Part shown: positions 54,961 through 64,000 of the stretch, in pieces | Position numbering within the stretch: position 1 is the first letter of the stretch | How the letters are laid out: every line of letters begins with the position of its first letter | Assembly: GCA_019914945.1 (NCBI GenBank) | Contig: CM034099.1 | Location: 14,249,923 to 14,313,922, forward strand | DNA length: 64,000 bases | Direction: 5' to 3' | Origin: Typha latifolia | Taxonomy: Eukaryota; Streptophyta; Magnoliopsida; Poales; Typhaceae | Program-made: the position numbers and the translations under genes | Notes under the pieces: model-generated | The model's input: only the letters and a program-made list of their open reading frames with translations | Database searches by the model: none | What the model was told of the DNA's origin: nothing

Positions 54961-57900
54961 TGTAACAACCCAACCTTAAAAAAATTAAAAAAATAAAAAT
55001 AAATTAAATTTTGGGCACGACATGCCCGTGCAGCGCCACCCATGTAGCTTGATGCTGCATGGGGGTGCCATGCGTCACTTGCCCGGCCAGTTGGGTCGAC
55101 CAGCTAGCCGCGACGGGCTCCACCCTGCCGCCACCACCGACTTCCCTCTCCCTATCGCCTCTCTTGCTCTCTTTTCCTTCTCTCCATTCTCCCTTTTGGT
55201 CTCTCTCTCACTCTCCTCTCTCTCTCAAACTCTCTTTCTCCCTCTCTCTAACTACTACCGTCGCCGCCTCGCTGGCCTGCCGGCCGGCACTACCTCCCTA
55301 GAACTGCCGCCGCCACCGGTGAGGCTTCTCACTTCCCCTCTTTTCTTTTCCCTTCTTCTCCTCCTGGAACTGCCCCCGCCACCGGTGAGGCCTCTCACGT
55401 CCCCTCTTTTCTTTTCCCTTCTTCTCCTCCCTGGAACTGCCGCCGCCACCGCTACCACCTGAAGGAGAAGCCCGGGTCTGCAACCCCCTCCATCCTCTCC
55501 TCCCTTCTTCTCCTCCTCCTCCTCTTCTTCTTCTTCTTCTTCTTCTTCTTCTTCTTCTTCTTCTTCTTCTTTCTTCTTTCGTTTTCTTCTTCTTCCTCGG
55601 CTTCTCCTTCTCTTTCTGCATAGTGCCCAGCACTGTAGCACGCAGTGCTGGGCCGAGCTCAGCACTGATGGCAGTATCTTAATTAATTAATTATTTTATT
55701 GATGTCATTTATTTAGACTTTTCCTTCTTAATTAATGCAAATAGATTATTTAGACATTAATTATTTTTAATAACAATATATATATTCTTCAATATGTTTA
55801 TTATTAATTATAATTTGTATAATTAATGATTAATTAGGTATAAATATAGGTAATATTTATATTTATTTATTTATATCTCTATTAGATTTGTAAATTATTA
55901 TTATCAAATTTGTAGAATAAGATACATGTTAAGTAATTCTAATAGTTTATTAAACATTATTATTTTGTAACAAATATACTATGCTTATGCATTTATTTAT
56001 TTATTATTTTATAAAGTAATGACTACGTAGTCCCTAATTATTCAAGATATAATTTAATTATAATTATGTTTTTATCTATATTTATATTTTTATTTATAAT
56101 TAAAAATCTAGCTAGTTATAAAGATAAGTAGAAATTCTAAAGCCTAATAAATCATCATATATTACATGAACAGATTTTAATTAGGTGAACGGCTAACTTT
56201 ATGCTACTTAACTATTTTCGGATCCCGAACCCCTTATTTGAGGCCCCGTAGACCCTATTAGGACGAGTTGTCGCTCAGTTGCCAGATGCGATGGATATGT
56301 GAGTTGTGTCTTCTGATCAGAAGTGAGTAGTCTTATCCACTAGACACCTTTCTCAAATTATGTTATATTATATATTATGTACATGCATGTTTTGGCCTCC
56401 AGTATGATTATATGACTTTATCTAGAGATGATTACATATAATTAGACTGATCTTGAATATGAGTATGATGATGATAAATAGAGATGATGAGAGATGATTA
56501 TACTGTTGTAAGGTTATGTCTAGTTGATCTATAGCATGAGTATGCATGTAATAAATTAGCATGAGTATGCATGTGTTAACTATATAGTTGGAGACTACAT
56601 TGTATCATTTTTCTTTTGATTCCTATTCCACCTAAATTTCCTGTTATGTAGTGACTTGTTATTGTACTAGATATATGTATATGATCTGTTATTTAGAAGG
56701 AAAACATGAAATATGATTGATAAGATAGTTGATAGAAAGTGTGAGGATACCCGAGTGGGCACGAGGGTTAGGGCGTACTTGGAGATAATTGATCGCTTGC
56801 CATAGTTGCGATCCTGGTGGCCTTACATCCGAGGTCATTAGTGTGTATGCGTAGCAGACATTTGGACACATGCCGTTCACTAGGGCATATGTGGCGAGCT
56901 ATCCTCATGAGGTTTCTATAAGCTAGGAAGGGTGCCTTGTCTGGATGGATGAAGATACCCTAGTGAGTGGCGGTGTATAGTTATATTTGAGATATTCTTA
57001 CAAGTGATAGAGTATGCTCTAAGCCTTTGGACATGATGTTGAGACCGCGTATCGTGTGTTAACTGTGCATAGTGGTCTAATATGATGATGACATATAGAG
57101 CTGACATTGATGACTAAGATGTTGAGAAATGCATATGATTTTATTATCATTTGATTACCTGATTATCGAGTGGTCAATATACATTATATATGGTTGCATT
57201 TGATATCATAGCTGGTTATGGTCAGCATGCATCATGTGTCATATTTAAGAGAGAGCTATGATGATAGTATGATAAGGAGATTTTGAGGATTATATATTTT
57301 TATCAGTTATGACATATTATCTATATTTCAATTATATATTATTGAGGTTACATTCATACACTCGTTCATGACAGGATGCTCTTTTTGATTCATATTATCC
57401 AGTACATGATTTACTCTTTGTTTGGCTTCACTGATTTGGGGTAAGGTCTATTCACTGAGTATTTTGCTCATGACTCTCTTTATTTCTTTTCTAACCCCGA
57501 CAGATAATATGGTACGTGATACCGACTTGAGATATCCCGAGGAGATATTTTAGAAAGACGAGGTGAGCTATAAACGTGAGATGGTATAGAAGATAGTTTA
57601 ACCACATATTGAGTTGTACCATTATTTGATATTTGTACTTCATTGTATAGACGGTAATTGGTATAATACATATTAGATATAGTGTACTCGTGTATCAGTT
57701 GTTTAGTTGTATCTTGATAGTTTATCGTGGCCTGTGTGGGTCCTACCAGATTAATTAGTGGTCTAGTGTATATTATTGTGGACTTGGATATTCATATGTT
57801 AATAGGTTTATTTGGTTGGTAATATGTTTTATTTGGTGTTGGATTATGTGAGCATGGATACATTAGTAGGTAGTATTTGATGATGTCATGATTGTATGTG

Positions 57901-58011
57901 CACATGAGAGTATCTGTAAATGACAGGCCCCGCTCGACCTGTCGCGTGCCCCATATGTGCCATGTGGGCGCGTGGGCGTGCACTTGTCGGTACCGGGAGG
58001 GGGGCGTTACA
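54961..58011 (+). repeat. Solo LTR (A), ~3 kb, inserted in gypsy F gag
   Basis: TGTAACAACCCAACC start and GGGCGTTACA end. On the minus strand the gag frame stops at its right side (...AKVKVV) and resumes at its left side (RPTT...), which proves insertion. Target duplication is poor (TTGTG / ATTTG on the minus strand, 3/5). It is homologous to B and C in opposite orientation. No PBS or internal region, so it is solo. The GC- and CT-rich frames at 55.0-55.6 kb are LTR sequence with a (TTC)n microsatellite. Confidence 0.7.
55517..55571. repeat. (TTC)n microsatellite
   Basis: About 18 TTC/CTT units inside LTR A. The poly-Glu frame on the minus strand is its artefact. Confidence 0.9.
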
Positions 58012-58125
58012 CACAACCTTGACCTTAGCCTAAATATCATTTCTGAGCCCACTAATGAATGTTCTCTTCATGGCTGAGTCTGACTAGTTAGTGACCTAAT
58101 TGTAGATCCTATTCATTAATGCATG
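58012..58125 (-). pseudogene. gag: Gypsy F gag middle segment
   Basis: Minus-strand frame MNRIYN, VTN, SDSAMKRTFISGLRNDI, AKVKVV with three stops, matching the gypsy G1 gag stretch NRVHRWSDLVLKSTFISGLR. It lies between LTR A and the B leader. Confidence 0.65.
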
Positions 58126-58382
58126 ATTTAATACTATCTCTTCCTATTCATTAGTCGCTTAGATAAATTCTCAATATACCAATATCACAAATTATTTCTA
58201 TCAATATCTTCAAGTATCAAAACTTAATAATCTCAACATCACCACCTAGATCTCTATCTCAACCAATTAATATCAAATTCATCGAGATTGACCACTAGGG
58301 TAACCCTAAAATAAACTGACAACTACTACATTTGATGGTTTGCTAGATCATCCTTAAACCTAAGCTCTGATACCACCTGAAT
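58126..58382 (-). other. Leader and PBS of element B
   Basis: GCTCTGATACCA at 58,364-58,375 is the complement of TGGTATCAGAGC, the Met-tRNA primer-binding site, 7 bp from LTR B. About 240 bp of leader follow before gypsy F gag sequence resumes, so the rest of element B is lost. A 12-bp repeat TAATGAATAGGA (minus) brackets the region near the joint. Confidence 0.6.
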
Positions 58383-60988
58383 TGTAACACCCCCGCCTGG
58401 CATGGGCACGTGCACGCCCACGTGCCCACATGACACGCGCAGCGCACGCGACAGGACGGGCGGGGCCCATCACGCACATATACTCTCCTGTGCACATATA
58501 ATCATGACATCGCCAAATAAAACATACTATCAACCAAATAAACATGTTAACATATGAATATCCACAATAGTATACACTAGACCACTACATAATCTGGCAA
58601 GACCCACACAGGCCACAACAAACCATCAAGATATAACTAAAATGACTAATACAAGAGTACACTATGATTTGACCTATATTATACAAGTCATCGTCTAATA
58701 CAAAAGAGTACAAATATCATGTACTGGTATAACTCGATTTCTATATAAACTATCATCTATATCATCTCACATCTATAGCTCATCTCATCATCGCTCTAAA
58801 ATATCTTCTTAAGGTATCTCAAGTCGTTATCACGTACCACATATCTAAAAGGGTTCGAAAAGAAATAAAGAGAGTCACGAGCAAAAGGCTCAGTGAATAG
58901 ACCTTACCCCGAATCAGTGATGCCAAATAGAGAGTAAATCATGTACTAGATAATATGAATCAGAAAGCAACATGATGCCATATAGAGAGCATGTATATAT
59001 ATATCATCAACGACTTATATATGAATGAAATCAATTCTCATGAATAACCATATTATATCCTCAACCAAAAATATATAACATGATGAAATTACCATATAAC
59101 ATCACCGAATATAACACCATATCATGTATAACAATTATGATCCAATGATACTAGTCACATCAATGATAATGCATGATGTATGCCAACCACTAGATAATTA
59201 TATATGTTAGAAGCAAATATAATCCACATATCTCTCACTATCACAATCATCAATCTCAACTTTGAATATCATCCACCATGCTTGACTATGGTACCCGGCC
59301 CCAAACTCGATACACATCATGTCACAAGCTCAAAGCATACCCTATCATACGCTAAGAATATCTCTTTAAATAAATTATACCTTGCCATATGCTAAGGGTA
59401 TCTCTGTAGATAAATGATACCCTGCCATATGCTAAAGGTATCTCAGAAGAAAGTACTCATACCCTGTCATACTCTAAGGGTATATCCATGATAGTTGTAC
59501 CCTGTCATACGCTAAGAGTACAACCATCAGCCATCACCATACTCTGCCATACGCTAAGAGTATGTCCAGTACCAGTCCGAACCATATACCGTTCCAGCCA
59601 TCACATCATATCACATCACATCACATACACATGTACTTTTATGATTTCCTATACATGATAGATTATATGGATATATCCAGTACTGTAACAGATTATGCAA
59701 CTCAGAAATTTAGGTGGTAAAGAAGCCAAGAGGAAAATGATGTAATGTAGACTCCAACCATATATCTAACATATGCATACTCCTGCTAGTTCATCACATA
59801 CACATTCATGATAGAGATCATCCCGACATAAAAACTATAATAGTATAATCATCTCTATATATCACCAATGTACTCATATCTCAGATCAGCCAAATCAAAT
59901 GCATGATAAAATATGCTTGATTGAAATTATCTCTATATAAAGTTATATTATCATGTTGGAGGCCAAAATATGCGTGTACATAAGATATAATATATCCTAA
60001 TTTGAGAAAGGCATCTAGGGGATAAGACTACTCACCACCACTACAAATACCAAACAACCACTCGTTCACGTTGATACGACAATGATCAAGCCTCAATAGC
60101 TAAGTCCACGGGGTCTTGAACACGGGGGTCGAAATATGAAATTATTTAAGTAGTATGATGTTAGCCATTTATCTGTTTAAAATCATTTCATGTCCTATAT
60201 GATGATTTAGAAGGTTTTAGAATTTCTACTTATCTCTATAACTAGCTAGATTTTTAATTACAGATAAAAATATAAATATAAATATAAATGAAAAACTAAC
60301 TATAAGTATATCTTGATTAATTAGAGATTACTTTATAAAATATAAATAAATACATAAGCCTAGTATTTTATTTGTTACAAAAATAACAATATATAATAAA
60401 TTAATAGAATTACTTAAAATGTATATCATAAGAATATTAGAATATAAATCTAATAATTATAATTTACAAATCTATCTATTAATCTAATATATATATATAT
60501 ATAAGTAAATAAATAAATATAAGTATTACCTATATTTATGTGTAATAGTTTATAACCTAATTAATTATTAATTAATTATAATTAACAATAATCATAATGA
60601 TGAATATGTATTAATATTAAAATAAATAATGTCTAAATCCATTTGCATTAATTAAGACAGAAAAACCTAAATCAAATAATAAATAAAAAAATTAATAAAA
60701 AAATGAGGGATTAGTATAGAGAGAGAGTAGAGTGAGAGGGTGGCCGAGAGAGAGAAAAAGAGAGAGAGAGAGAGAGAGAAGGCGGTGGAGGAGGAGTAGT
60801 GGCGGCGCCGGGGCCCGCCACGGCCGGCTGGTCGCAGCTAGTTGGCTGCGGTAGCGGCCGCGGGCGCGTGGCGCCCCACCATGCAAGCTGCATGGGCACG
60901 AGGCCGGCCACAATGTGGCCGGTTGCGTCGTGCCCATAATTAAATATATATATATATATATATATTATTTAAAGATTGGGTTGTTACA
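58383..60988 (-). repeat. LTR B, reverse orientation, with PBS on its inner side
   Basis: On the plus strand it begins TGTAACACCCCCGCC and ends GGGTTGTTACA. Over most of its length it is the inverted relative of LTR A. Since a PBS follows, it is a 5' LTR, not solo. It is inserted in the gypsy F gag after YQEEF. It carries the hairpin array at 59.3-59.6 kb and a (TA)n tract near 60,940. Confidence 0.75.
59336..59564. repeat. Array of six 27-bp hairpin units
   Basis: Units at 59,336, 59,376, 59,416, 59,458, 59,496 and 59,538, spaced 38-42 bp. Each follows the pattern GATACCCT-GCCATATGCTA-AGGGTATC, with arms that pair. Several arms change together (unit 6 CATACTCT with AGAGTATG; unit 5 TGTAC with GTACA). 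LTR C has a single copy at 50,871-50,897. Confidence 0.85.
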
Positions 60989-61246
60989 GTTTGAATTCCT
61001 CCTAATAAGCTTAAAATGTTGTCTAAGTTAGCTTAGTTAACTTGGCTTGAAAATCTTCATATTGGGTCCGACCGAATGGAGCACAAACCATATCCATAAA
61101 GTCCTATCAAGACTCGAATGGTCGAGTCCGCTTAGCCGACTAGTGCCACCTAATCAACCCACCCTATAAGAAGCTAGACCTTATGGTGGTCAAGCGTGCC
61201 ATGGTATGTGAAAAATTGCTTCACTAAATAAGTCCAGTCAAGCAAG
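60989..61246 (-). pseudogene. gag: Gypsy F gag N-terminal segment
   Basis: Minus-strand frames read DWTYLVKQFFTYHGTLDHHK, then QYEDFQAKLTKLT and AYQEEF, in the same order as in gypsy G1 gag (DWIYTVEQFFTYQ, YEDFQATLTKLT, YQEEFE). It is cut at 61,247 by gypsy G2 and at 60,988 by LTR B. Stops and shifts present. Confidence 0.65.
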
Positions 61247-62138
61247 TGATACGATTTGGACTTCACCGATGTCATCTCGAGCATGGATACACTTTAGGGA
61301 TGTTTTTGTCTTTTGTTTTAGTGTTTAATTCTAGAAAAAATAACTTTTCTATATGTCGCGTTCGAACGCGGGTGGAGTGCATTCAAATGCCTACATCAGG
61401 TTTGCACATTCAGAAAGTGTAAATTGTGCGTTCGAACGCCGAGTTCGAACGCGGCTACGAACGCCAGCATCGTGTTCACAAATCTAGAGAAGGGAGAAAT
61501 GTGTGCGTTCGAACGCGATCGGGCGCGTTCGAACGCGGTCGGCGAAAATGCACTATTTAGGGTTAATTTTAAATTGTTGGTTAGCCTTTAAAGGGGTGGA
61601 TGGCAACCATGGAGTCATTATTGAATGAATTGAGTTTTTGCCTTGTCTCCTTCGTCTTCTTTGCTCCTGTTCTCTCGATCCCCAGCGACGCTGCTTCTAG
61701 CCTCTCTCGACCGGCCAATCACCCTACTCTCTTAGGGGCGGCCCACTCCTCCCTCTTCTTCCAATCTATCCAACATTTGCCCTAACCCTTTCATCACCCA
61801 TGCCTCTTCCACCACCACTTATTCACCGGTGCCACCCCATTAATGCCGGTCCACCACCATCCACCATCATCTAGGATCTCGTGCCTCCATCCATGAATTC
61901 TAAGATAGATTCCTTGATATTCATCCACTAATTAAATGATATCTCGAGATCCATATATTCGATTCACATGAATCTTAATTTATTGGAAAGATCTTTTCTG
62001 GGACTACGACATATCAAAATATCACATCCTTCCGACGGCGAGATATTTCGGGATCTATTTTTAAAGTTCCATATCAGATCTTGTCCAGATCTGAAAATCG
62101 GGATAGATCTAACCTTGGCCCAAGAGGAGATCGTATCA
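61247..62138 (+). repeat. 5' LTR of gypsy G2
   Basis: Starts TGATACGATTTGGAC (compare G1 TGATATGATTCGATC) and ends at TATCA before the PBS. Palindromes: perfect GCGTTCGAACGC at 61,358, 61,428, 61,505 and 61,525, near-perfect at 61,441. These are the best kept in the window. Ends inferred from one copy. Confidence 0.7.
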
Positions 62139-62141
62139 AGC

Positions 62142-62154
62142 TGGTATCAAAGCC
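62142..62154 (+). promoter_or_regulatory. Primer-binding site of G2
   Basis: TGGTATCAAAGCC, one mismatch from the Met-tRNA PBS. Confidence 0.8.
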
Positions 62155-62168
62155 ATCGTTCCTCGGAT

Positions 62169-63575
62169 ATGATGACAACTAGAGCCATGGCTGCACGATG
62201 AGATGAGGAAGAAGAGATTCTCCTAACATAGGAGGGGGAAATGGTTACGGGGACTTCCACCCGTATAACCGCCCGATCTAATCGGAATATGGAAGAACCT
62301 AGTGTTCAAGCCGTGTTGGGGTATCTTTCCGAACAAATGGCCATCAACAACCAGATGATGATGGAGATGATGCGGGAATTACAGGTGACAAGGGAAGCCA
62401 TGGTGAACGGGAACGCACTATCAAGCCCACGATGCGAGTCCACTCCCATGAAGTCGCCGCCACCGGATCAGAATTTGCCACCACAAGAGCCGCTGCTGCC
62501 ACCACCCTATGGGCGAGGGCAAGCAAGGATGGTTCCACCAGGCCCAGTTGTAGGTGAACCCATCCGACGAGCGAACCACTATGGAGATCACCTTCGAGAT
62601 CTAGATCCGTGGGCAGGGCAATACGAACCTGAACCACGGCGAGTTAATCAAAATCGAAGGGATCATCAACCATTCATGGTGCATCCTCCTCCGGTTAGAC
62701 ATGGACTTGGACATGATCCGGATCGAGACAATGACATTCGTGGGCAAATCGTGCGTCTCGAATTTCCCAAGTTCAAAGGTGATGATCCGATCGATTGGTT
62801 GTATGGGGCGGAGTAATTGTTCGCATACTAGGGTACAACAGAAGAATATAAGGCGACGCTTGTGAGCTTCCACCTTAAAGATGCGGCGCTTCATTGGCTT
62901 CGAGCAGCCAATACCAATGAGGCTATCGAAACTTGGGCTGACTTTTGCGCCGATATCACGTGACGATTTGGAGCGTTGGGATATGAAGACTTCGATGCTC
63001 TCCTTTCAAAGACGGTGCAAAAGACCACGGTTGGGGCATACCAAGAAGAATTTGAGAGGATAAGTAGCCGATGTCAACCCCCATGGACGGATCAGCAATT
63101 TCGTAGCACCTTCATCTCCAGGCTGTGAGGAGACATACAAGCCAACGTGAGGGCTTTAAGGCCTAGAACTTTAAAAGAGGCCTTTGAAGATGCGGTGCTC
63201 ATGGAAGACAAACATAGGGCCATAAAGTTACACCTGAAGCAGAATTGGATGAGCCAAGGAAGCCGCAATCAAGCTCAACCAACCATAGCGGCAGGAAATG
63301 TTACCGGCGTACTGAGGACCACTACTGCAATGGTGCCTCCTCGAGCACCTTGAAACCATCCCAAGATGTGAAGTACACACCTAGAGATCTGGGACGAGCA
63401 TTCACACCTGCTCAAGTGGAGGAATGAAGAGCAAAAAGTCTATGCTTTCGTTGTGATGAAAAGTTTGTACTCGAACATCGCTGCGCTAAACCGATGGGAT
63501 CGGTGATGCTAATAGATGGATTGGAGGACGTGGAGGATGAGTTTGTAGCTGGACATCAAGGAGAAGTAGCGGAGT
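62169..63575 (+). pseudogene. gag: Gypsy G2 gag
   Basis: ATG at 62,169 (MMTTRAMAAR), with stops at about 62,199, 62,229, 62,814, 62,829, 62,958 and 63,126. Pro-rich N-terminal region; capsid domain with RLEFPKFKGDDPIDWLYGAE (62,755-62,816), then ALHWLRAAN, YQEEFERISSRC and FISRL. The zinc knuckle is CFRCDEKFVLEHRC (about 63,447-63,488), complete in Cys/His. A stop just before it (about 63,426) and others make it non-functional as one frame. Confidence 0.8.
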
Positions 63576-63583
63576 AGCAACCC

Positions 63584-64000
63584 ATGGAGGACATGATAAC
63601 CGAAATCTCCCTCCATGCCTATTTAGGCACAGCCGCGCCAAAGACCTTGCGGGTGAACGGTGTAGTCAAGAAAACCACAGTGAGAATCTTAATTGACACT
63701 GGGTCCACCCACAACTTTATTGACAAGAGGCTCCTTAGGAAGATTGGGCTTGAGTCGGAACCCACGGAAGATGGCACCACATTGCGAGCGAATTTTATTT
63801 GTGGAGGTGTGGAATTGAAGGTGCAAGACCAAACTTTCACGTTGGATTATTATCCGTTGGTCTTGTGAGATGCTGACATTGTTTTGAGGACCTAATGGCT
63901 TCAAAGCTTGGGGCCAGTAACATTTCGGAGGAATGGTCGAAGGGTGCTGCTGGATGGAAATCAACCACGGCAAGGATCGACGTTGCAACCACTTTTGGGC
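63584..64000 (+). pseudogene. Gypsy G2 aspartic protease, active site intact
   Basis: Retropepsin-like frame with LRVNGVVKK then LIDTGSTHNFID; the catalytic Asp is at 63,695-63,697. FICGGVELKVQDQ and LDYYPLVL follow, then a stop at 63,866 where family members read (R/G)AD. The region beyond continues as DADIVLRT and LQSLGPVTF to the window end. The active site is kept, unlike in G1, so G2 is probably younger or less decayed. Confidence 0.8.

Larger units (their letters stand above)
61247..64000 (+). mobile_element. Ty3/gypsy element G2, 5' part, runs off window
   Basis: LTR, PBS, gag and protease in order. It belongs to the same broad group as G1 (similar gag, similar palindrome-rich LTR) but differs in sequence. 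It is inserted into gypsy F gag; the five bases before it are GCAAG. Confidence 0.8.

Noticed and set aside
55022..55665. Long GC/CT-rich frames, including a poly-Glu protein
   Set aside because: They arise from CT-rich and (TTC)n sequence inside LTR A. Residue content is low-complexity on both strands.
59336..59564. Regular repeats resembling a CRISPR array
   Set aside because: The genome is a plant nucleus. Spacers are only 11-15 bp and low in complexity, and the array lies in an LTR with no cas genes. It is a tandem hairpin repeat.
62344..62894. 97-codon minus-strand frames inside gypsy G2
   Set aside because: Antisense shadows of the gag frame, which carries clear capsid motifs.

Overview
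This is a repeat-rich, AT-rich stretch of a flowering-plant nuclear genome. Two conserved eukaryotic housekeeping genes with GT-AG introns sit among plant LTR retrotransposons, LINE tails, MITE/Mutator-like elements and microsatellites. A monocot is possible, but the sequence alone does not settle the species.

Layout. 1-9.4 kb: a decayed Ty1/copia element of Sirevirus type (gag with two zinc knuckles, protease/integrase/RT/RNase H, an extra env-position ORF, several polypurine tracts, one LTR on each side). It is preceded by a scrambled inverted copy of pieces of the same family. 9.5-11.4 kb: an old long-LTR remnant, then a LINE RNase H tail. 11.8-24.5 kb: mostly non-coding AT-rich DNA with MITE-like inverted repeats and tandem duplications. 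One candidate two-exon gene for a 94-residue membrane-anchored or secreted peptide lies here (15,631-16,006, minus), and a second LINE tail lies at 23.9 kb. 24,589-30,954: a structurally complete but coding-dead Ty3/gypsy chromovirus with an exact 5-bp target duplication (TTATC). 32.1-46.8 kb, minus strand: RER1 (Golgi-to-ER retrieval receptor, 3 exons, 193 aa) and the 20S proteasome alpha-6 subunit gene PAF1 (2 exons, 259 aa) with an 8.67-kb intron full of small DNA transposons. 48.0-61.2 kb: nested long-LTR gypsy remnants. A solo LTR (C) lies inside another LTR (D). A minus-strand gypsy gag (F) is cut by an LTR plus leader (B), a solo LTR (A) and the next gypsy element. 61,247-64,000: the 5' part of a further gypsy element (LTR, PBS, gag, protease) that runs off the window.

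Most unusual signal. Tandem clusters of the 12-bp palindrome GCGTTCGAACGC and its close variants occur upstream of TATA-like boxes in the LTRs of both the Ty1/copia and the Ty3/gypsy elements. They also occur a third time inside the copia element, directly in front of the env-position ORF. This looks like a promoter module shared or convergently acquired by unrelated retroelement superfamilies. A second unusual signal is an array of six 27-bp hairpin units with compensating stem changes inside one long LTR (59.3-59.6 kb).

RER1 and PAF1 are the only confident host genes. They are transcribed in the same direction and are not functionally linked. Everything else is mobile-element sequence or unassigned intergenic DNA.
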